Shown: piece after piece, positions 24,701-36,552 of the stretch | Position numbering within the stretch: position 1 is the first letter of the stretch | Layout: every line of letters starts with the position of its first letter | NCBI GenBank assembly: GCA_029783825.1 | Contig: JAREIK010000385.1 | Span: forward strand, 3,764,501-3,828,500 | Length of the DNA: 64,000 bases | Direction of reading: 5' to 3' | From: Sapria himalayana | Lineage: Eukaryota > Streptophyta > Magnoliopsida > Malpighiales > Rafflesiaceae | Notes under the pieces: model-generated | What the model saw: the letters and a program-made list of their open reading frames with translations, nothing else | Told to the model about the DNA's origin: nothing | The model's database searches: none | Made by a program: the position numbers and the translations under genes

Positions 24701-27700
24701 TGCGTAATTCCAACTGTCTCATATCCAATTGAAATTTCTTTTTCTTTAGACTCACAAACAAACAGAGACTACCGAACTCCTGTTGTCAGTGAGAAATACA
24801 GAGAAATTTTAATAAGTTATGTATATTTTCTGAAGCGGAGAAAATAATTTTCATCCTCACTTATACTATCAGGTTAATAACATTACAGATATATCTAACA
24901 TGAAAAATCTCTCCTAATGGTCAATCCTTTATCTCTCCTAACAAACATATTAATCACTACTTCATTATTAGATGCATTATCGAATATGATACTAAATATT
25001 TTATTTTGATTTTATATTCTCTAAAAATTTTCATCATTCACTCAAAATTGATCATGTCATCATAAGAATAGAGAATCTCAGAGAATCATAATATTTTTTT
25101 TATTTAGTATCTATTTAGAATCAACATAATGAATGATAAGATATGTATAAGATACATCATCGTGACTAGTCCAGATTTTTGACCTCACGAACATCACTCT
25201 ACTATAATCCCTAAATTCATTAATTATTTCTTTTTCTAACTTATAATATTTTAGTATGTCGTTCCTAAATATGGATATAGGAATCCTACGATATATATGT
25301 TGAAAATAAGTTTGCATGATACTAACTCCACTTGAATCCACAAAATACTTAATAGAAGACTAATCGTGATAATTAGTTTGGTGATATCTTTCTTCCCTAA
25401 CATGTCAGAGTATATGAAGAAGATTAATATTGAGGCTGAACTAGATCTAACATCAAAAAACTCACTGTTGAGTTAGGTTTACCTAGGATCTAACGCATCA
25501 TATTTTATGGAGCATCATTTGACATGTCTCCTAAGGTGTCATCTCTCACTAAAACTCTTATGGCTTAAAATTTTTTTATAATATTTACACTGTGTCAATT
25601 CTTTTTCGGTACTCCGAACATTTTTTGGTTGTATTATTTTAATGTGCATCCAGATTATTGATGTTCTCCTAATTTTTTATTTTTTAGATATTTGGATCGA
25701 GACGACTGGAGAAACCAAAATTTCCTCAGCCTCGAACATTTTCGAAGAGGTTCGTTATCTATATTATAATTAATTTAATTTTAATTACTATATGTCATTT
25801 TTTTTATTTTTTTAATTATACTGTACATAATGTTTTTAAATTAATATATTAATTAAAATTGATTAAACTAGATTTTAAAAACAAAATTTAATAACTAAAT
25901 AATAAAAAAAATACACATAAATCATAATGCGTAAAATAACTTTGACCTTTTGATGTCTACACCACGCACGCACCTATATGTGTCAAATGGGATGGGCCAA
26001 GCTATACGGCTAATTTTTTTCAGGCCCAACCAGACTCGTGTGATATGCCTAGCACAACACGGTTCACTAGAGGGGAGTCATGCATGTTTTGTGGCCTAAA
26101 ATTAGCTTGTGTACGAGCTGGTTCGGATCGCAATTCTAGGTAAAAAGTAAGTTAGGGCTTCCCCTCAGCGCCACCAAGCCGCTATCGCCCATCGGGCGTG
26201 TCGAGCCATCGCCCATCAGGCAATGCCATTCGCCCCCAGTCATCTATCGCTACATCGACCGTAGTGCATCGGTCAGTGATTCATCACCCATATCGTGTGC
26301 ACGTGCCACACACCTAGGTCGTGCCTTGCATGGCACGCGAACCTAAGACCCTCAACATGACATGGCACGGCACGATTTGTGCCGAGGGTCCGCCCTGCAC
26401 AAGCCTGAGCATGCTACAGTAGCATGTTGTGTCGGGATTTGGGCCAAGCCCATGCTACCCAGCCCATTTGAAATCTTTATGTACACCACAATCCACACCC
26501 AAGTCTCAAAAACCAATAGTAAGAAAAAAAACAAGTCGAGAAGACGAAGAGTGATAAAATATAAGAGAGAGTAAGAGAACGCAATGTTAAAAATATAAAA
26601 TTAATGAATAAAGTGGGGGTTTTATAGATATTGAAGAGAATTTTTAAAAGAACAATTTTTTGACACTTTTTGAATTTTTTTTAAAAAGAATTGGGTCAGA
26701 ATCCTTAGAGCCATTGTATTTTGCCTCCTATCCGTTGGAAGCGAAATCTAACAGCCAAGATTTAAATTATAATTTTTTTGGACCATTTGGGTCCAATCAA
26801 CCGTCGAACCGACCCAAATGATTATAGGTTCCGGAAGCTTCGAGTTCTTGAACCATTGGGCTCGGGAAGGCACTGTGGAAAAAAGACTGACGAATCAGGT
26901 CAGATCAAGTTACGGGACTAATGAAATTCCAGATCTATCGGGCTCAGGGTCAAGCTCAAGGCCTCGAGCGTCATAGTGAGTTGAGGGGCTAGGTGAGGGT
27001 GTGGGTCTGGATGGGAGCGGACCATAGTTCGAATCGTGCCAAAATAGTGTGCCCTTAGGTCATGGTATCGAGCCGTGTCTAGCCCAGCATGAGACCCGGT
27101 AGACCTAGGCACGACATGGCACAAGTCGTGCCTCAGGCCAAGCTTGAGCTGTACGGCACATTTGACACCTCTAAATAAACCTGATAAAGTTGATGAAACT
27201 GATTTTTTGAAAAGAAAAAAATATATTTAATTGAAATAACTATAACACTTTTCTATATTAGAAATAATCTGAACTAATTTTATATAATTTTTTAACCAAA
27301 AACTACATCATAAAATAAATAATTTCAATCATTTTTCATCATGTGTATTTTTAGATTTGACAATCTTAAAAAAAATTATTCAATTTGCCTTTTAAAATTT
27401 TAAGAACATAAGCATAGAACTGATAAAGAACCGCTCAAGAGCGATATTATCTTTTTTGAGGTTTAACTCGCTCTTTAGCAAATTTAAGTGGGGCAAGGAT
27501 ATGAGTAATGCATTCAGATCTTTTTTCCTTGTTTTAAAATTTCATGTTAGCCTCAAAATATAAGAAAATATTACCTCTTAGTTACTTCTAAACTTATCAT
27601 CTATGATAACCCTCTTATAAAATTATCATATATATACCAAAAAGTATAGAACAAATTAAGTATTTAAAGATAAATTACCTATGGAAGTAAATCTCCTTCA

Positions 27701-30700
27701 AGTTAGAGGTATCAAATGAGTTGGACTGTGACGGAATGACCAGGTAAGGCAGTCATGCCATGCCGGGCACGACATTACTTTATTAATTACGGCATAAATG
27801 ACACAAGTCTGTGTTGAATCAGGTCGAGTCATGCAGGGCAGCACCGTGCCCAGCCATACCTGAAGGCTACCAGCCTGTTCATCCAGTCACCAATTTATGA
27901 TTTTAAATTTTTATTTTACAAATTTAAAATTTTAGTGATCAATTTTTATTTACGACAGAATTTTACATACATCAGAATAAAACAAAATTATTATCAAAAA
28001 TTTTAATAATAAAAAATAACAAAGAAATTTATCATCCAGTACACCCAAAAAAAATAACACAATATAATAATCATTAATCAAACTTAATTTCAATGTGAAT
28101 TGGTATCAGTATGCAAATGATTATCATCACATAAATGTATGATGATATACCTAGTAGTGGTATCTACATCCTCAAAGTCTCACGAATTATCATTTGTCAG
28201 CAACTCATCTGCTCTTGTTTCAGCTCGATTTTGGATGCCCAACCTCGAATAATATCAATCTTTCATGCATGCTAATGATTCAACGATATTTGCCCATAAT
28301 TTCAATCTCCTATTCAAAATGATATTAGCTGCAACAAAAAATAAATAAATTCTAATATTATACTCAATACCAAAAAAATCAGTAAATTTCGTGTCATCTT
28401 AGACAACACAAGATAAGTGAACTTATATGATTTCAATCATTATAAAATATTAAGATTCATATTTTCGTTATATAATAAATTGAGTAATAATCAGTATCTA
28501 AATACGAGGAAAGCTTGCTCCTAAGTCCTATTTGATAAACCATACCTATCATTTATCCCTCGCTAACTAAATTAAAAATTCATCTTCTTCAAATATGGTG
28601 CCCAACCCAATAGTCAGAGTCTGGTTATAACTAATATTATACCTAGTATCATAATATATAAATAACTAAATTAATTTTTCATGAATGAATTCTTTAAGCT
28701 GGTGTTTTTGGTTTATTCACATGGATATATATGTCAAAATATTTCATACATCTTCTACTTTAATCCTAAACCCCACATGCAGCCAGACAATAAAAAAATA
28801 AAATGGTGGACCGAACTTTAAGTACTTAATTTTTATTTTAATAACCATGTCATTAAATATATGAACATCTCTAAACTTCCTAAATATATCAATAATATTG
28901 CATATGCACATGGGTACAATACAAATAGTAGGAATATAAACAAACTAATACATATTAGTCGTATCATAAAAAATTTTTAAGAATTTTATAAATAAAATTC
29001 TTATATTTCAGTCTTTGTGGTCAATAATAAGTTCAACACTCTTATTATTGACATAATCAAATATCACGTATTTGTACCTAATATATAACTCTAATATCAA
29101 GTAAGTATAATTTCAAGGCTGTCTCATAACCATTTGGAATTTCTTTTTTTTCTCGTAAACAAACAAATACTATCAAATTCCTATTGTCTATTATGCATCC
29201 AAAGATATTTTAGTGAATTATATATTTTTTTAATCTGGAAAAAATAATATTCATCCTTGCATGTACTATCATTTTAATAATATGATACATGTATCTAACA
29301 TAAAAAATCTCTCCTAATTGACTATTTCTAATGGTCTTAACAAACATATTAATAATTACTCTATTATTAGATGCATTATAAAATATAATAATAAATATTT
29401 TATTTTGAATATAATAATCTCGAAATATTCTCATCATGCACTCATATATGACAGGGTCATCATAAGGGCGAAAAATCTCTAAAAATCTTATAATCTTTTT
29501 ATTAAGTATTCATTTAGAATCTACATAATGAACAGTGAGACATTCAAAAAATATATTATCATGACTAGTCCAGAAATCAGAAGTCATGAATATTATGTCA
29601 CTATATTATCTAAATTCATAAGTTATTATTTATTTTTTTATCTTATAATATTTTAGCATGTCGTTCCTACAAGTAGACCAAGGAATACTATAATATATAG
29701 GCTGAAAATATGCCTGCATGATACTGATTATCCTACGATCCTCCGATAATCATATCAAAAGACTCATATTGATGAATAATTTGACCACGTCTTCTCTTTC
29801 TAACTCATAGTATATGAAAGGAGCCAATAAAGAAATTGTACTAAATTTAACCTCAAAAATCTCACCGCTTAGTGGGATTTCCCTAGGATCTAATGCACAA
29901 TATTTTTTAATACAGCAGCAAGCAAGCCTCTTTAGGTGCACAGTCCCGCACGAACTCTAACATATATATATATATATAATACTTACATTATTCTAATTCT
30001 TGCTCGATACTATTAATATTTTTATTTTATTTTATATTAAAATAAGTCCAAATTACATATGTTCTTTTAATTTTTTATTTTTTAAATAATTAAGTTTGAG
30101 ATGAGACAATAATATTAATGATGATTTCAGCCATGAGCCTTTCCGTAGGATTATCATTATTAATATTATCTATGTTTACGTAAATACAAATCTCATTATT
30201 ATTAAATTCACTATTAGTCATTTATATTTTTTTTAGCTTATTTTCTAAGTTAACAAATAAGTTATGTTAAAAAAATTAAATAAAAAATATTATCTAGTTT
30301 ATAGAGAAGAGAAAGAAAAAAACAATATCAAATATCTAAATCCAATATCCACACCCAAGCCCCAAAAGAAAAGGAAAAGAGAGATGATACAAGAGAGAGA
30401 GAGAGAGAATAAAAATGTCAATAAAAATAAAATATAAATTAAAGAATGAGAGAAGTATATTTATAGTTATGAAAAAAGAATTTTAAAAAAATCATGTTTT
30501 TTTAATTTTTAAATATTTTTTTAAGTTTTTATTTTGGCATAAACCCAATAGCTGTCAAATTTCAGCCCCTAGCCGTTGGTGCGGTAAATCAAACGACTAA
30601 AAAATGCATGGTTTTTTAGAAATTTTTTTTTGACTGGTGGGGCGGTTCAACACAACGGTTCTTGAAGCTTTGACTTCTGGGCTCGAGGTCGGCCTACACT

Positions 30701-33700
30701 TGACGGCTCAGCCCAAAAGTTCACATGTTTTATGAATTCACCAAACACTAAGAACATTTTCTGACTTGACCCACAAAACTAACTCAGAAGTCACCATGTA
30801 GCCACTGCACAGATCTGAGCTCACAGCCTCACACATGTACACACTGCCCACTTTGACATGAATGTGACCATCACTGCACAAAAACATCATGAAGAAGTAT
30901 TTTAACCCCTCTTGGATGTTCTGATACCATGTAGAAAAAGAAGATGTGAGGGGATTTCAACCAAATGAAAATCACATTTACACAATTAAAAAAACTATAA
31001 TTAACCCTATGTACTGGATTAGTTGAAAATGAGACAGCTAACAAGCTGGACGCTCTCATACATAGTAATTAAAATAAAAAATAAAATAAAAACACCAAAA
31101 ATAATGAACCACAACTACAGAAGTTAATCTAATATTTTCATTTCATCTAAAAAAAATGAATGCATCATACTTTTTAGTGTAATATGCGACATGTCTTCTT
31201 ATGAATCCAATTTCACTACTTATTTTACAACTATATATATAATTCTAATTATGTGAGATTATGAATTGAGAATCATTCAACTCAATAAGTAACTTTAACC
31301 ATAGTTCCAAATAACAAATACTGACAGACTCGTATTTTTTTAGAATTTAAATAATCTACTCAAAGAAATATATCATTTTTATCATATAGAAAGTATGGAG
31401 TAGAAAAATTTATCTTTTGGGTTGAACTCAAGCAAATACTCTGATCAATTCATGTATTAAGATTCTATACTTTTAATAAAGGCTATCTTATTTTTTACAA
31501 AAAAAAAATACAAATAATTATTTCAAAATTCAATACAGAGACATAGTTAAGAAAAATAATGATAGTTACCTACAAAATACTTTTGATTCAATACTTATTC
31601 AAATAGATCGAGTATCCATTTTACCCCTCCATTACTCTTTATTATAATTGTCAAACAATAAGGCACATAACCTCTAATATAATATTTCAAAAGCAAATGA
31701 ATCACATAAAAATTTATTATTTTTTAATAAGGAAAAAAATCATAATAAAATTATTACCACAATTTATATTTTTGTAATAGATCAAGAGGCATACATTTTT
31801 TGAAATACATTGTAAGACATCAGCTAACCTTTCTTTTTACTAAACTTAGTGTGCTGGATTTTAAAGCACTAGCTTGAGGAGAGAACCCAACAACCGAATT
31901 GTCTGAAGCCAAATTTCCCCATTATATAAATACACATACTTAATACATTTATCCAAGAAATTTTTATTGTTTCAAGTTTTATTTTTGGGCTTCATTTCAC
32001 CAATTGCAACCCAAACCAAAATTTAAAATTTTCTTCCTAAAATCCAACAGCACGTGGGTTTATTTATGCTTAGTGCACAACTCCCTTCCCAAAGGAAGGT
32101 TTCATAAAGATATTTATCTCAGCAAGCCTTAATGCCGATTAGTTAGAGAGGTCATATCTAACAGTCTAGAATCTTAGATCAACTTACTTTGGGCGAAGGA
32201 GCTTCTCATCATATTAAGGCAAGACTTTTTTTAAAAAAATTTGATACAATCAAAGTCTTATAGGTCAATACTAAGGAACTGCCAACAATAAATATATTAG
32301 ATTCACAACCCGACAATGTCTAGTGCTTTTTTTCCTTTTATAGCTCATGTAGAATGAAGTGAAGTACAACCCACATTTTTGATTTGTCTTATTACAGATG
32401 AGACCATGTGGAATTCCCAAGACAATTAAAATATTTTGTCTATGTTCTGTATTGAAAACCTACTTTTTTTGAGCAGAACTTAGAGACAGACACAAGCTGA
32501 TGTACTAATTTGTGGGAACATAAACTAATACAACAGTCATTCAATAAATATGAGTATGCTCATAAAATATGATCAACCATATAATTATACTCACATACAA
32601 GTAACCTCACACATATATCCCCGTCCCCCAAGAAACAAATATGTGAATGCCCCATTAAGTTTTGAAATAGCATTGCAAACTCACACTATATCAGCAACCA
32701 ACATGATGTTACACCACCACTCATGGAGAGCAATATCTTGACCAAATAGAGGCAAATGACTTAGGAATTTATATAAGGAGTTAGAAAGATTTTAAAAACT
32801 TGGGGCTATCTCCTTTTACTAGAAGAATGTAAAATATTCTAAAAGATTTCAAAGATGTCACACTTGTGAAAAAATATGAAAAAAAAAAAAAACAATTATC
32901 CTAAATTCCTTTAGTTACCTCTTAAAAATAGAGAATTTCTCTATATTATTATAAAAAATTCTTATAAAAAATATGAAGAGGAAGTACTCTCATTTGCAAA
33001 CCACCACTTTATGAGTTTCTCTAAATTATTATAAAAAATTCTTTCTTCAATAAATAATTTTAGTGTTTTTTTTTTTTTGAGTTCTTTTCACTTCTAAGTT
33101 AAGGGTAGAAATCAAGCATTTATTATAAGTCAAGTAAGAGACTGACATAGCAACATCCAAGAGACGAGTAATATGTGACTTAGCAACATCCTAGATACGA
33201 GTTATCTAAGAATCACACAAAAATTTAGCAGAAATATTAAGTCCATGAAAATAAGTTAAGCAAATGCTTAAACCTGCCTCCAAAGTAGGACACCATCTAA
33301 AATAATCTAGAATCAATGCTTGATAGAATCTTAGTATGACAAGGGTAGTGACTCGGGCATCAAACCATCTCTATTATTAATAATAACTCGCCATCCTAGG
33401 TTAGTTCAGATGATATAGATAAGCTCCAAAAATAAGCTTTATTCATAATGCATTGGATTTCAATCTCATATTTGAATGAAGGGCAATTCACCAGCTCAAA
33501 CCTACCTGAAGAAAGAACTAGAAGAGAATGCTTATTTTCAGGTGAGATTAATCGAGATGCAAGCAAACTAACCCGGACACCCAAAACTCATAAAATATCA
33601 ACCCGCATCAAAAAGATAGTTCATTTAGTATGGATAGATTACAGTAATTCAGTTGGTTCAGATATGTAGAAATGGAGAAACAGTATATCTCGACACAAAG

Positions 33701-35064
33701 GTGAGCATGTCTCTGCATACGATTAGTAAAGATATGCGTAAACCACTCTGACCTTTAACTATTTAAAGAAAACATATATCAACTTTATTATCACTTTGAA
33801 AACATTGGGTTAAGCATCATAGCATTTCATGAAAACACTAACGCAGGATGCCTATTGTACATAATTCCTCTTCATGACACAAGTACAATGAACTGGGCTC
33901 TCATTCCAAAGAAGAAACGTGTGAGAATGAACATGAACAATGACAACCATGGCAAGAAGAGTGAATTAAAAATAACCTAGCAATATAGTTATCAAAAATC
34001 AACAACTCAAAGAAATTGAGAGAGTAGGAAGAATCTAGCTGAAGAGAAGACCAAGACCATGAGCATCTACCCTGTGATTGGTAAATCATCACTAATACAC
34101 TGAATCTTATAAAAACTCCACAAGTTTAAACGTACTTAATCGTGATCATTACCGAAACAATTGACCAGTATGAAAACTTTTCGTATGCATATACCATGAT
34201 ATTGATAAGTAGGGATTGGGGGAATGTAAAAAAATTTGCTTGTGAGCATATAAATGTTGAGTTCAACAATCTTCAACATCAATCATCAATGTATGTACAT
34301 GTATATTTTGACAATTCAACAAATGCCACTTGGACAAAATTAAATTCATATTTATCAAGAATACACATAGATGATAATTGATAGGGCATGCTCACCAGCT
34401 ATAAGATCATTTATACTTTATAAAAGGAAACATTTGACGACCAAAAATAATTCACACAAAAGATAAAAATAGCACAGATGAGAATAATAATGTAGATATC
34501 TAAGAAAATTAAAGATATAATTAAAATTAAAATTATTAGAAAAAAAAATAAAAAATAATTTCAATAAATAATAAGTGAGAACAGCCTAGAATAACTTGAT
34601 CATGTCCAACGTAATCCTCCTACTGTACCAAATAGGAAATATGAGAACAATGAAAGAATTAGAGGTAGCCTAAAAGAATTTGATAGAATTGATAAATAAA
34701 TATTTAATAACTAAATAAATGAGAATAAAGTTGATTTAAAGAAAAAATTCATACGGCTATCTCCAATTAGATGAAACAAGATGGGGTTGATGATGATTAT
34801 CGATAATATGCATATAATGTATGGGCAGGTATTTCCCTAACATAAATGTCATCATCACCTGGCAGTTTGTGATCTAAATGATTGTGAAAGACCATACAGA
34901 AGTTGGGTCCAACATTCTTCGGCATCCTGTTATGCTGTTAACTATAAGAAACTGTAATGAAACAAATAAATCAATAACTTAAATTTCAGGAGCCAATGAT
35001 ATACCTGTTGCATGAAGAACTCATTATGAGTTTGTGCAAACTGCGGATACTTCTCTCGCAATGC
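5740..35064 (-). CDS. UBP6: Ubiquitin carboxyl-terminal hydrolase 6/7 (USP14-like), 3' twelve exons, 5' end missing
   Basis: Cysteine-protease deubiquitinase that in known family members rides on the 26S proteasome through an N-terminal ubiquitin-like domain and trims ubiquitin from substrates. Exons in transcription order: 35005-35064, 34859-34926, 23057-23107, 17393-17501, 11277-11365, 8830-8899, 8644-8724, 8467-8568, 8311-8359, 6092-6214, 5892-5966, 5740-5795. All junctions are GT-AG; the sum is 933 nt, in frame, 310 codons plus TAG. Visible family blocks: [108 protein letters not shown] with catalytic His near visible residue 258, WIEFDD and [17 protein letters not shown]. The ubiquitin-like domain and Cys box (about 170 residues) are not seen. 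Oddities: ALPEYLTVQF where relatives have LPRYLTVQF, and a six-Asn run. UBP6 and UBP7 cannot be separated on this evidence. Confidence 0.95.
6653..6709. repeat. (TA)n-(TG)n compound microsatellite
   Basis: TA dinucleotides from about 6653 to 6682 run directly into about 13 TG dinucleotides ending near 6709. Confidence 0.95.
7576..7872 (+). mobile_element. TRIM-like miniature LTR retroelement remnant
   Basis: 7576-7694 has the form of a 119-bp LTR: it begins TGTTGAGAATGAG and ends TTTCAACA, with the matching inverted ends TGTTGA...TCAACA. It is followed at once by TGATATCAAAGCT, two mismatches from the initiator-Met tRNA primer-binding word TGGTATCAGAGCT. A second, diverged and apparently truncated copy of the LTR starts near 7799 (ATGAATGAGAATACACA...) and shares CCAAATAATCCTTATTTAAG with the first. 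The interior is about 100 bp and non-coding. Related LTR-like words occur near 11650, 36447 and 50086. Called from structure only. Confidence 0.5.
8486..8505 (-). repeat. Trinucleotide repeat inside a UBP6 exon (poly-Asn)
   Basis: A GTT/ATG-type run on the + strand reads as six consecutive Asn codons on the - strand, in the low-complexity linker between the EEGEKLGL-type segment and the next conserved block. The length of this linker differs widely among UBP6 proteins as I know them, so the tract is probably tolerated. Confidence 0.85.
9075..9570. repeat. Three diverged tandem units of about 155-195 bp
   Basis: Three successive segments start with AGTCACAAACTCAAGAT (about 9077), AGTCTCAAACTTAAGAT (about 9231) and AATCTCAAACTCAAAAT (about 9426). 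Each then shows in the same order a TTTTAGACA-type word, ATACATGT/ATACTTGT, GCAACA(T/A)GATAT, TCCAATATA and AAA(A)TTTCACA-type words. Units differ by substitutions and small indels, so the duplication is old. No open frame and no similarity recognised. Confidence 0.75.
10540..10760. repeat. CA-rich low-complexity block, related to 13690-13990
   Basis: Dense in CAC, TGCA and CATGCA words. A second block with the same flavour (CACATA, GTGCA, TGCACC, plus a (CA)n run at about 13798-13820) lies at 13690-13990. Both may derive from the same LTR-type repeat, but the match is compositional rather than a clear alignment by eye. The + strand frame across 10561-10773 is not a credible protein. Confidence 0.45.
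12178..12475. mobile_element. Degenerate non-autonomous hAT copy
   Basis: The right end CATTTGAAACTTCTA is a decayed form of the family terminus GTTTGACACCTCTA; the left end near GGGTCCGGCACGG is eroded. The inside shares GTGGCGCATCGCCGCACCG-type words and the CATGGTCAAGCGTGCCGTGCC segment with copies near 26160 and 53950. GC-rich against its AT-rich surroundings. No clear flanking duplication. Confidence 0.6.
12597..12641. repeat. (AAAT)n-(TA)n microsatellite
   Basis: About six AAAT/TAAA units followed by about ten TA dinucleotides. Confidence 0.9.
15156..15184. repeat. C20-T9 homopolymer pair
   Basis: Twenty C followed by nine T on the + strand. An unusually long C tract for this AT-rich region; exact length is prone to sequencing error. 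Confidence 0.9.
17788..17814. repeat. (TG)n-(CG)n alternating tract
   Basis: TG dinucleotides pass into GCGCGCGCGC, an uninterrupted purine-pyrimidine alternation of the kind that can adopt Z-DNA in vitro. Confidence 0.9.
19126..19780. mobile_element. Degenerate non-autonomous hAT copy (about 655 bp)
   Basis: The left end TAGAAGATGCAGCTTGGGCC and right end TTGATACTTCTA are decayed versions of the family ends TAGAGGTGTCAAACGGGCC and GTTTGACACCTCTA. The inside is GC-richer than the flanks and full of GGCACG, AGCTTGG and GCCCATG words. Neighbouring 8-mers do not match, so no target duplication survives. Confidence 0.65.
19790..22060. repeat. Dispersed repeat, unknown class, paired with 47880-49300
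   Basis: Ordered blocks recur between this stretch and 47880-49300: AA(T/C)TTGATTCAA(A)AGAAT-type and TTATTATTCCT words near 19925-20000 and 48005-48080, TAATCATACATGA near 20920 and 48570, a shared block near 21240-21300 and 48790-48870, and ATATCTCAAC...AAATTTCAAACAAA near 21460 and 49040. Similarity continues to CCATTGACTC-type words near 21630 and 49215. No protein is recognisable on either strand. Probably a decayed retroelement; class undecided. Confidence 0.6.
23337..23562. repeat. 113-bp tandem duplication, two copies
   Basis: Two adjacent 113-bp units (23337-23449 and 23450-23562), almost identical; differences include GGATGG/GGTTGG, GAGTGTG/GAGCGTG and CTTACGG/CTAACGG. They begin AATCAAATTATGATTTGG and each contains GGCATAGTCTATAATAAAG. 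The near-identity implies a recent event inside the UBP6 intron. Confidence 0.95.
24150..27173 (-). mobile_element. Decayed hAT transposase element, copy A
   Basis: About 24150-25740 aligns, block for block, with the transposase regions of copies B (28150-30120) and C (51397-53290) on the - strand, with many stops. Recognisable on the - strand are the segment [18 protein letters not shown] (24344-24586 frame) and, near 25690, the conserved upstream block GAGACGACTGGAGAAACCAAA (+ strand). The right end CATTTGACACCTCTA ends at 27173, matching the family terminus. 25975-26483 looks like an internal or nested GC-rich non-autonomous copy (left end TATATGTGTCAAATGGG, right end CCCATTTGAAATCTTTA). 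The left terminus of copy A is lost. Confidence 0.7.
27704..30720 (-). mobile_element. Decayed hAT transposase element, copy B
   Basis: The left end TAGAGGTATCAAATGAG at 27704 is one or two changes from the family terminus TAGAGGTGTCAAACGGG, followed by the GC-rich GGCACGAC sub-terminal zone. The transposase relic runs on the - strand from about 30120 to 28150; a frame at 29750-29941 retains the block [20 protein letters not shown], matching the BED-type zinc-finger region of copy C. The zone 30540-30720 matches the other sub-terminal region (GCCGTTGG, GGTTCTTGAAGCTTTGACTT, GGGCTCG). The exact right end and target duplication are not found. Confidence 0.7.
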
Positions 35065-35279
35065 CTGTGAACAGAATTTTAAAAAAAAACGTTATATCAT
35101 GTATAACAGAAATTACAACAGAGAATTCACAAAATTCTAAAATAATACAGGCACAAACCAAGATCTTGCATCCTTAGCAAAAAGAACTATACAATTAGAT
35201 AAATTATAACATAACAAACTTCATGAGAACTCTGAAATTAAATATGAGAAGTTCTAATATTACATGCATATGTTAAAAT

Positions 35280-35450
35280 TCATATTTTGGTGCAATGACA
35301 AGTATTTTCGTTTAAAATTAATAGATCTTGGATTAGAGACTCATCAAATACAATCTCTCTAATATTTGAAATTAAGAATGTTGAGATATTAATATCTCTC
35401 AAATCTTGTGCTGAGGTGGGAATATTGTGCACTGAGTAGTACCTCCATGA
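35280..35450 (+). repeat. SINE-like repeat, paired with 58865-59040
   Basis: Both stretches carry TTGGTGC(A/G)ATGACAAG, then a GAGACTC word about 40-50 bp later, then ATATCTCT / CTAA...ATTAAGATATTAAT-type words and a TTTTACACATTAAGTAGAACC-like ending. The first two words resemble RNA polymerase III box A and box B of a tRNA-derived promoter (58924: TTCGAGACTC). No poly-A tail or target duplication was identified, so a tRNA-like SINE is a guess. Confidence 0.4.
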
Positions 35451-35985
35451 TTAGTAAAGAAAAAATATTTTATGATGAAATTGAGAATTTTTTGTTTTTG
35501 TTTAAAATTGGTTTCACAAATCATATGATATAATAAAAAATTAACTATTTAATTCTAAAAATCAAAAAAACATGCCACCAATCGTGTTGTCAAAAGTGAA
35601 AATGATTGATTTTATAATGTTAATGAATATGAATTATAACGTTAACGAATAAAATTAACTATTAAATATTATTGCATAGTCTTGAACATCATTAAAATTA
35701 CAACTTATCGTTAAATTTATAAAATCTTAATGGAAATGCATAATATAATGTTTATGAATTTTATTTAATAACACGAATCAACAAAAAAATAATATCTAAT
35801 CATTAAAACACATTTTATTTCATCAAAGCATAAATGAATATCATCAAAAATATATAATCAACATTCAGAAATAGTGCAACAGTTAGTATCATCCAATACA
35901 AGCAGTTATCAATAAACAAGAACTCAATTACAATTCCACATATAATTATATTGATTTTCAATAAAACAACACCAAATATAATATA

Positions 35986-35989
<4 letters not shown>

Positions 35990-36016
<27 letters not shown>
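35990..36016. repeat. (TG)n microsatellite
   Basis: About 13 uninterrupted TG dinucleotides. Confidence 0.95.
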
Positions 36017-36020
<4 letters not shown>

Positions 36021-36474
36021 AGTATAACTAAATATAACTAAATATTAATGAATAACAATAAAATTTTATTTCATCATCAAATTATATTTAAATATCACCA
36101 AAAATATATAATTGAATATCATCAAAATTAAATAAATAAATATAATTGAATAACAATTAAGTAATATTGTATCATTAAATTGTATTTAGTTTCACTTACA
36201 ATAAAATAACATCCAAACTACATAAACAAAAATAATTTAGCTTACATATTAATATAAAGAGACATTAAAATTTAAATGTTACCACTAAAAAAAATGAAGA
36301 CATGAAACAACAACGAATATCATCATATAAAACTAAAATAATATTGAAAACAATCAAAAATCATCAACTATAAGCATTATTGAATGATTATTGTTGAGTT
36401 TTATATTTTGTTATTTTTATTTTTTTATTTGTGCTTGATTGATTGGGAACACCCAACTAGTAGATTATCCCAAA

Positions 36475-36476
<2 letters not shown>

Positions 36477-36543
<67 letters not shown>
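36477..36543. repeat. (AT)33 microsatellite
   Basis: About 33 perfect AT dinucleotides; self-complementary and able to extrude as a cruciform. It sits in a small repeat that recurs near 57830 with a shorter (TA)n, where the sequence after the tract (AATTAACATA..., then CTCTTTC...TCTCC...CAAGTCCTA-type words) is again similar. Confidence 0.95.

Positions 36544-36552
<9 letters not shown>

Larger units (their letters stand above)
23108..34858 (-). other. 11.8-kb UBP6 intron
   Basis: Holds the 113-bp tandem duplication (23337-23562) and two decayed hAT transposase elements in the same orientation (24150-27173 and 27704-30720). From about 30720 to 34858 I see only AT-rich sequence, with a lone TCTGATACCATG word at about 30927 that looks like a relic primer-binding site of an LTR element. 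Short open frames near 33400-33670 and 34142-34381 have no recognised similarity. Confidence 0.75.

Noticed and set aside
30915..30960. Primer-binding-site-like word TCTGATACCATG suggesting another LTR element
   Set aside because: No second LTR copy or pol sequence was found around it, so it is only mentioned as a relic.
34142..34381. 79-codon frame on the + strand in the region upstream of a UBP6 exon
   Set aside because: No recognised motif, AT-rich codon content and intron location; probably chance.
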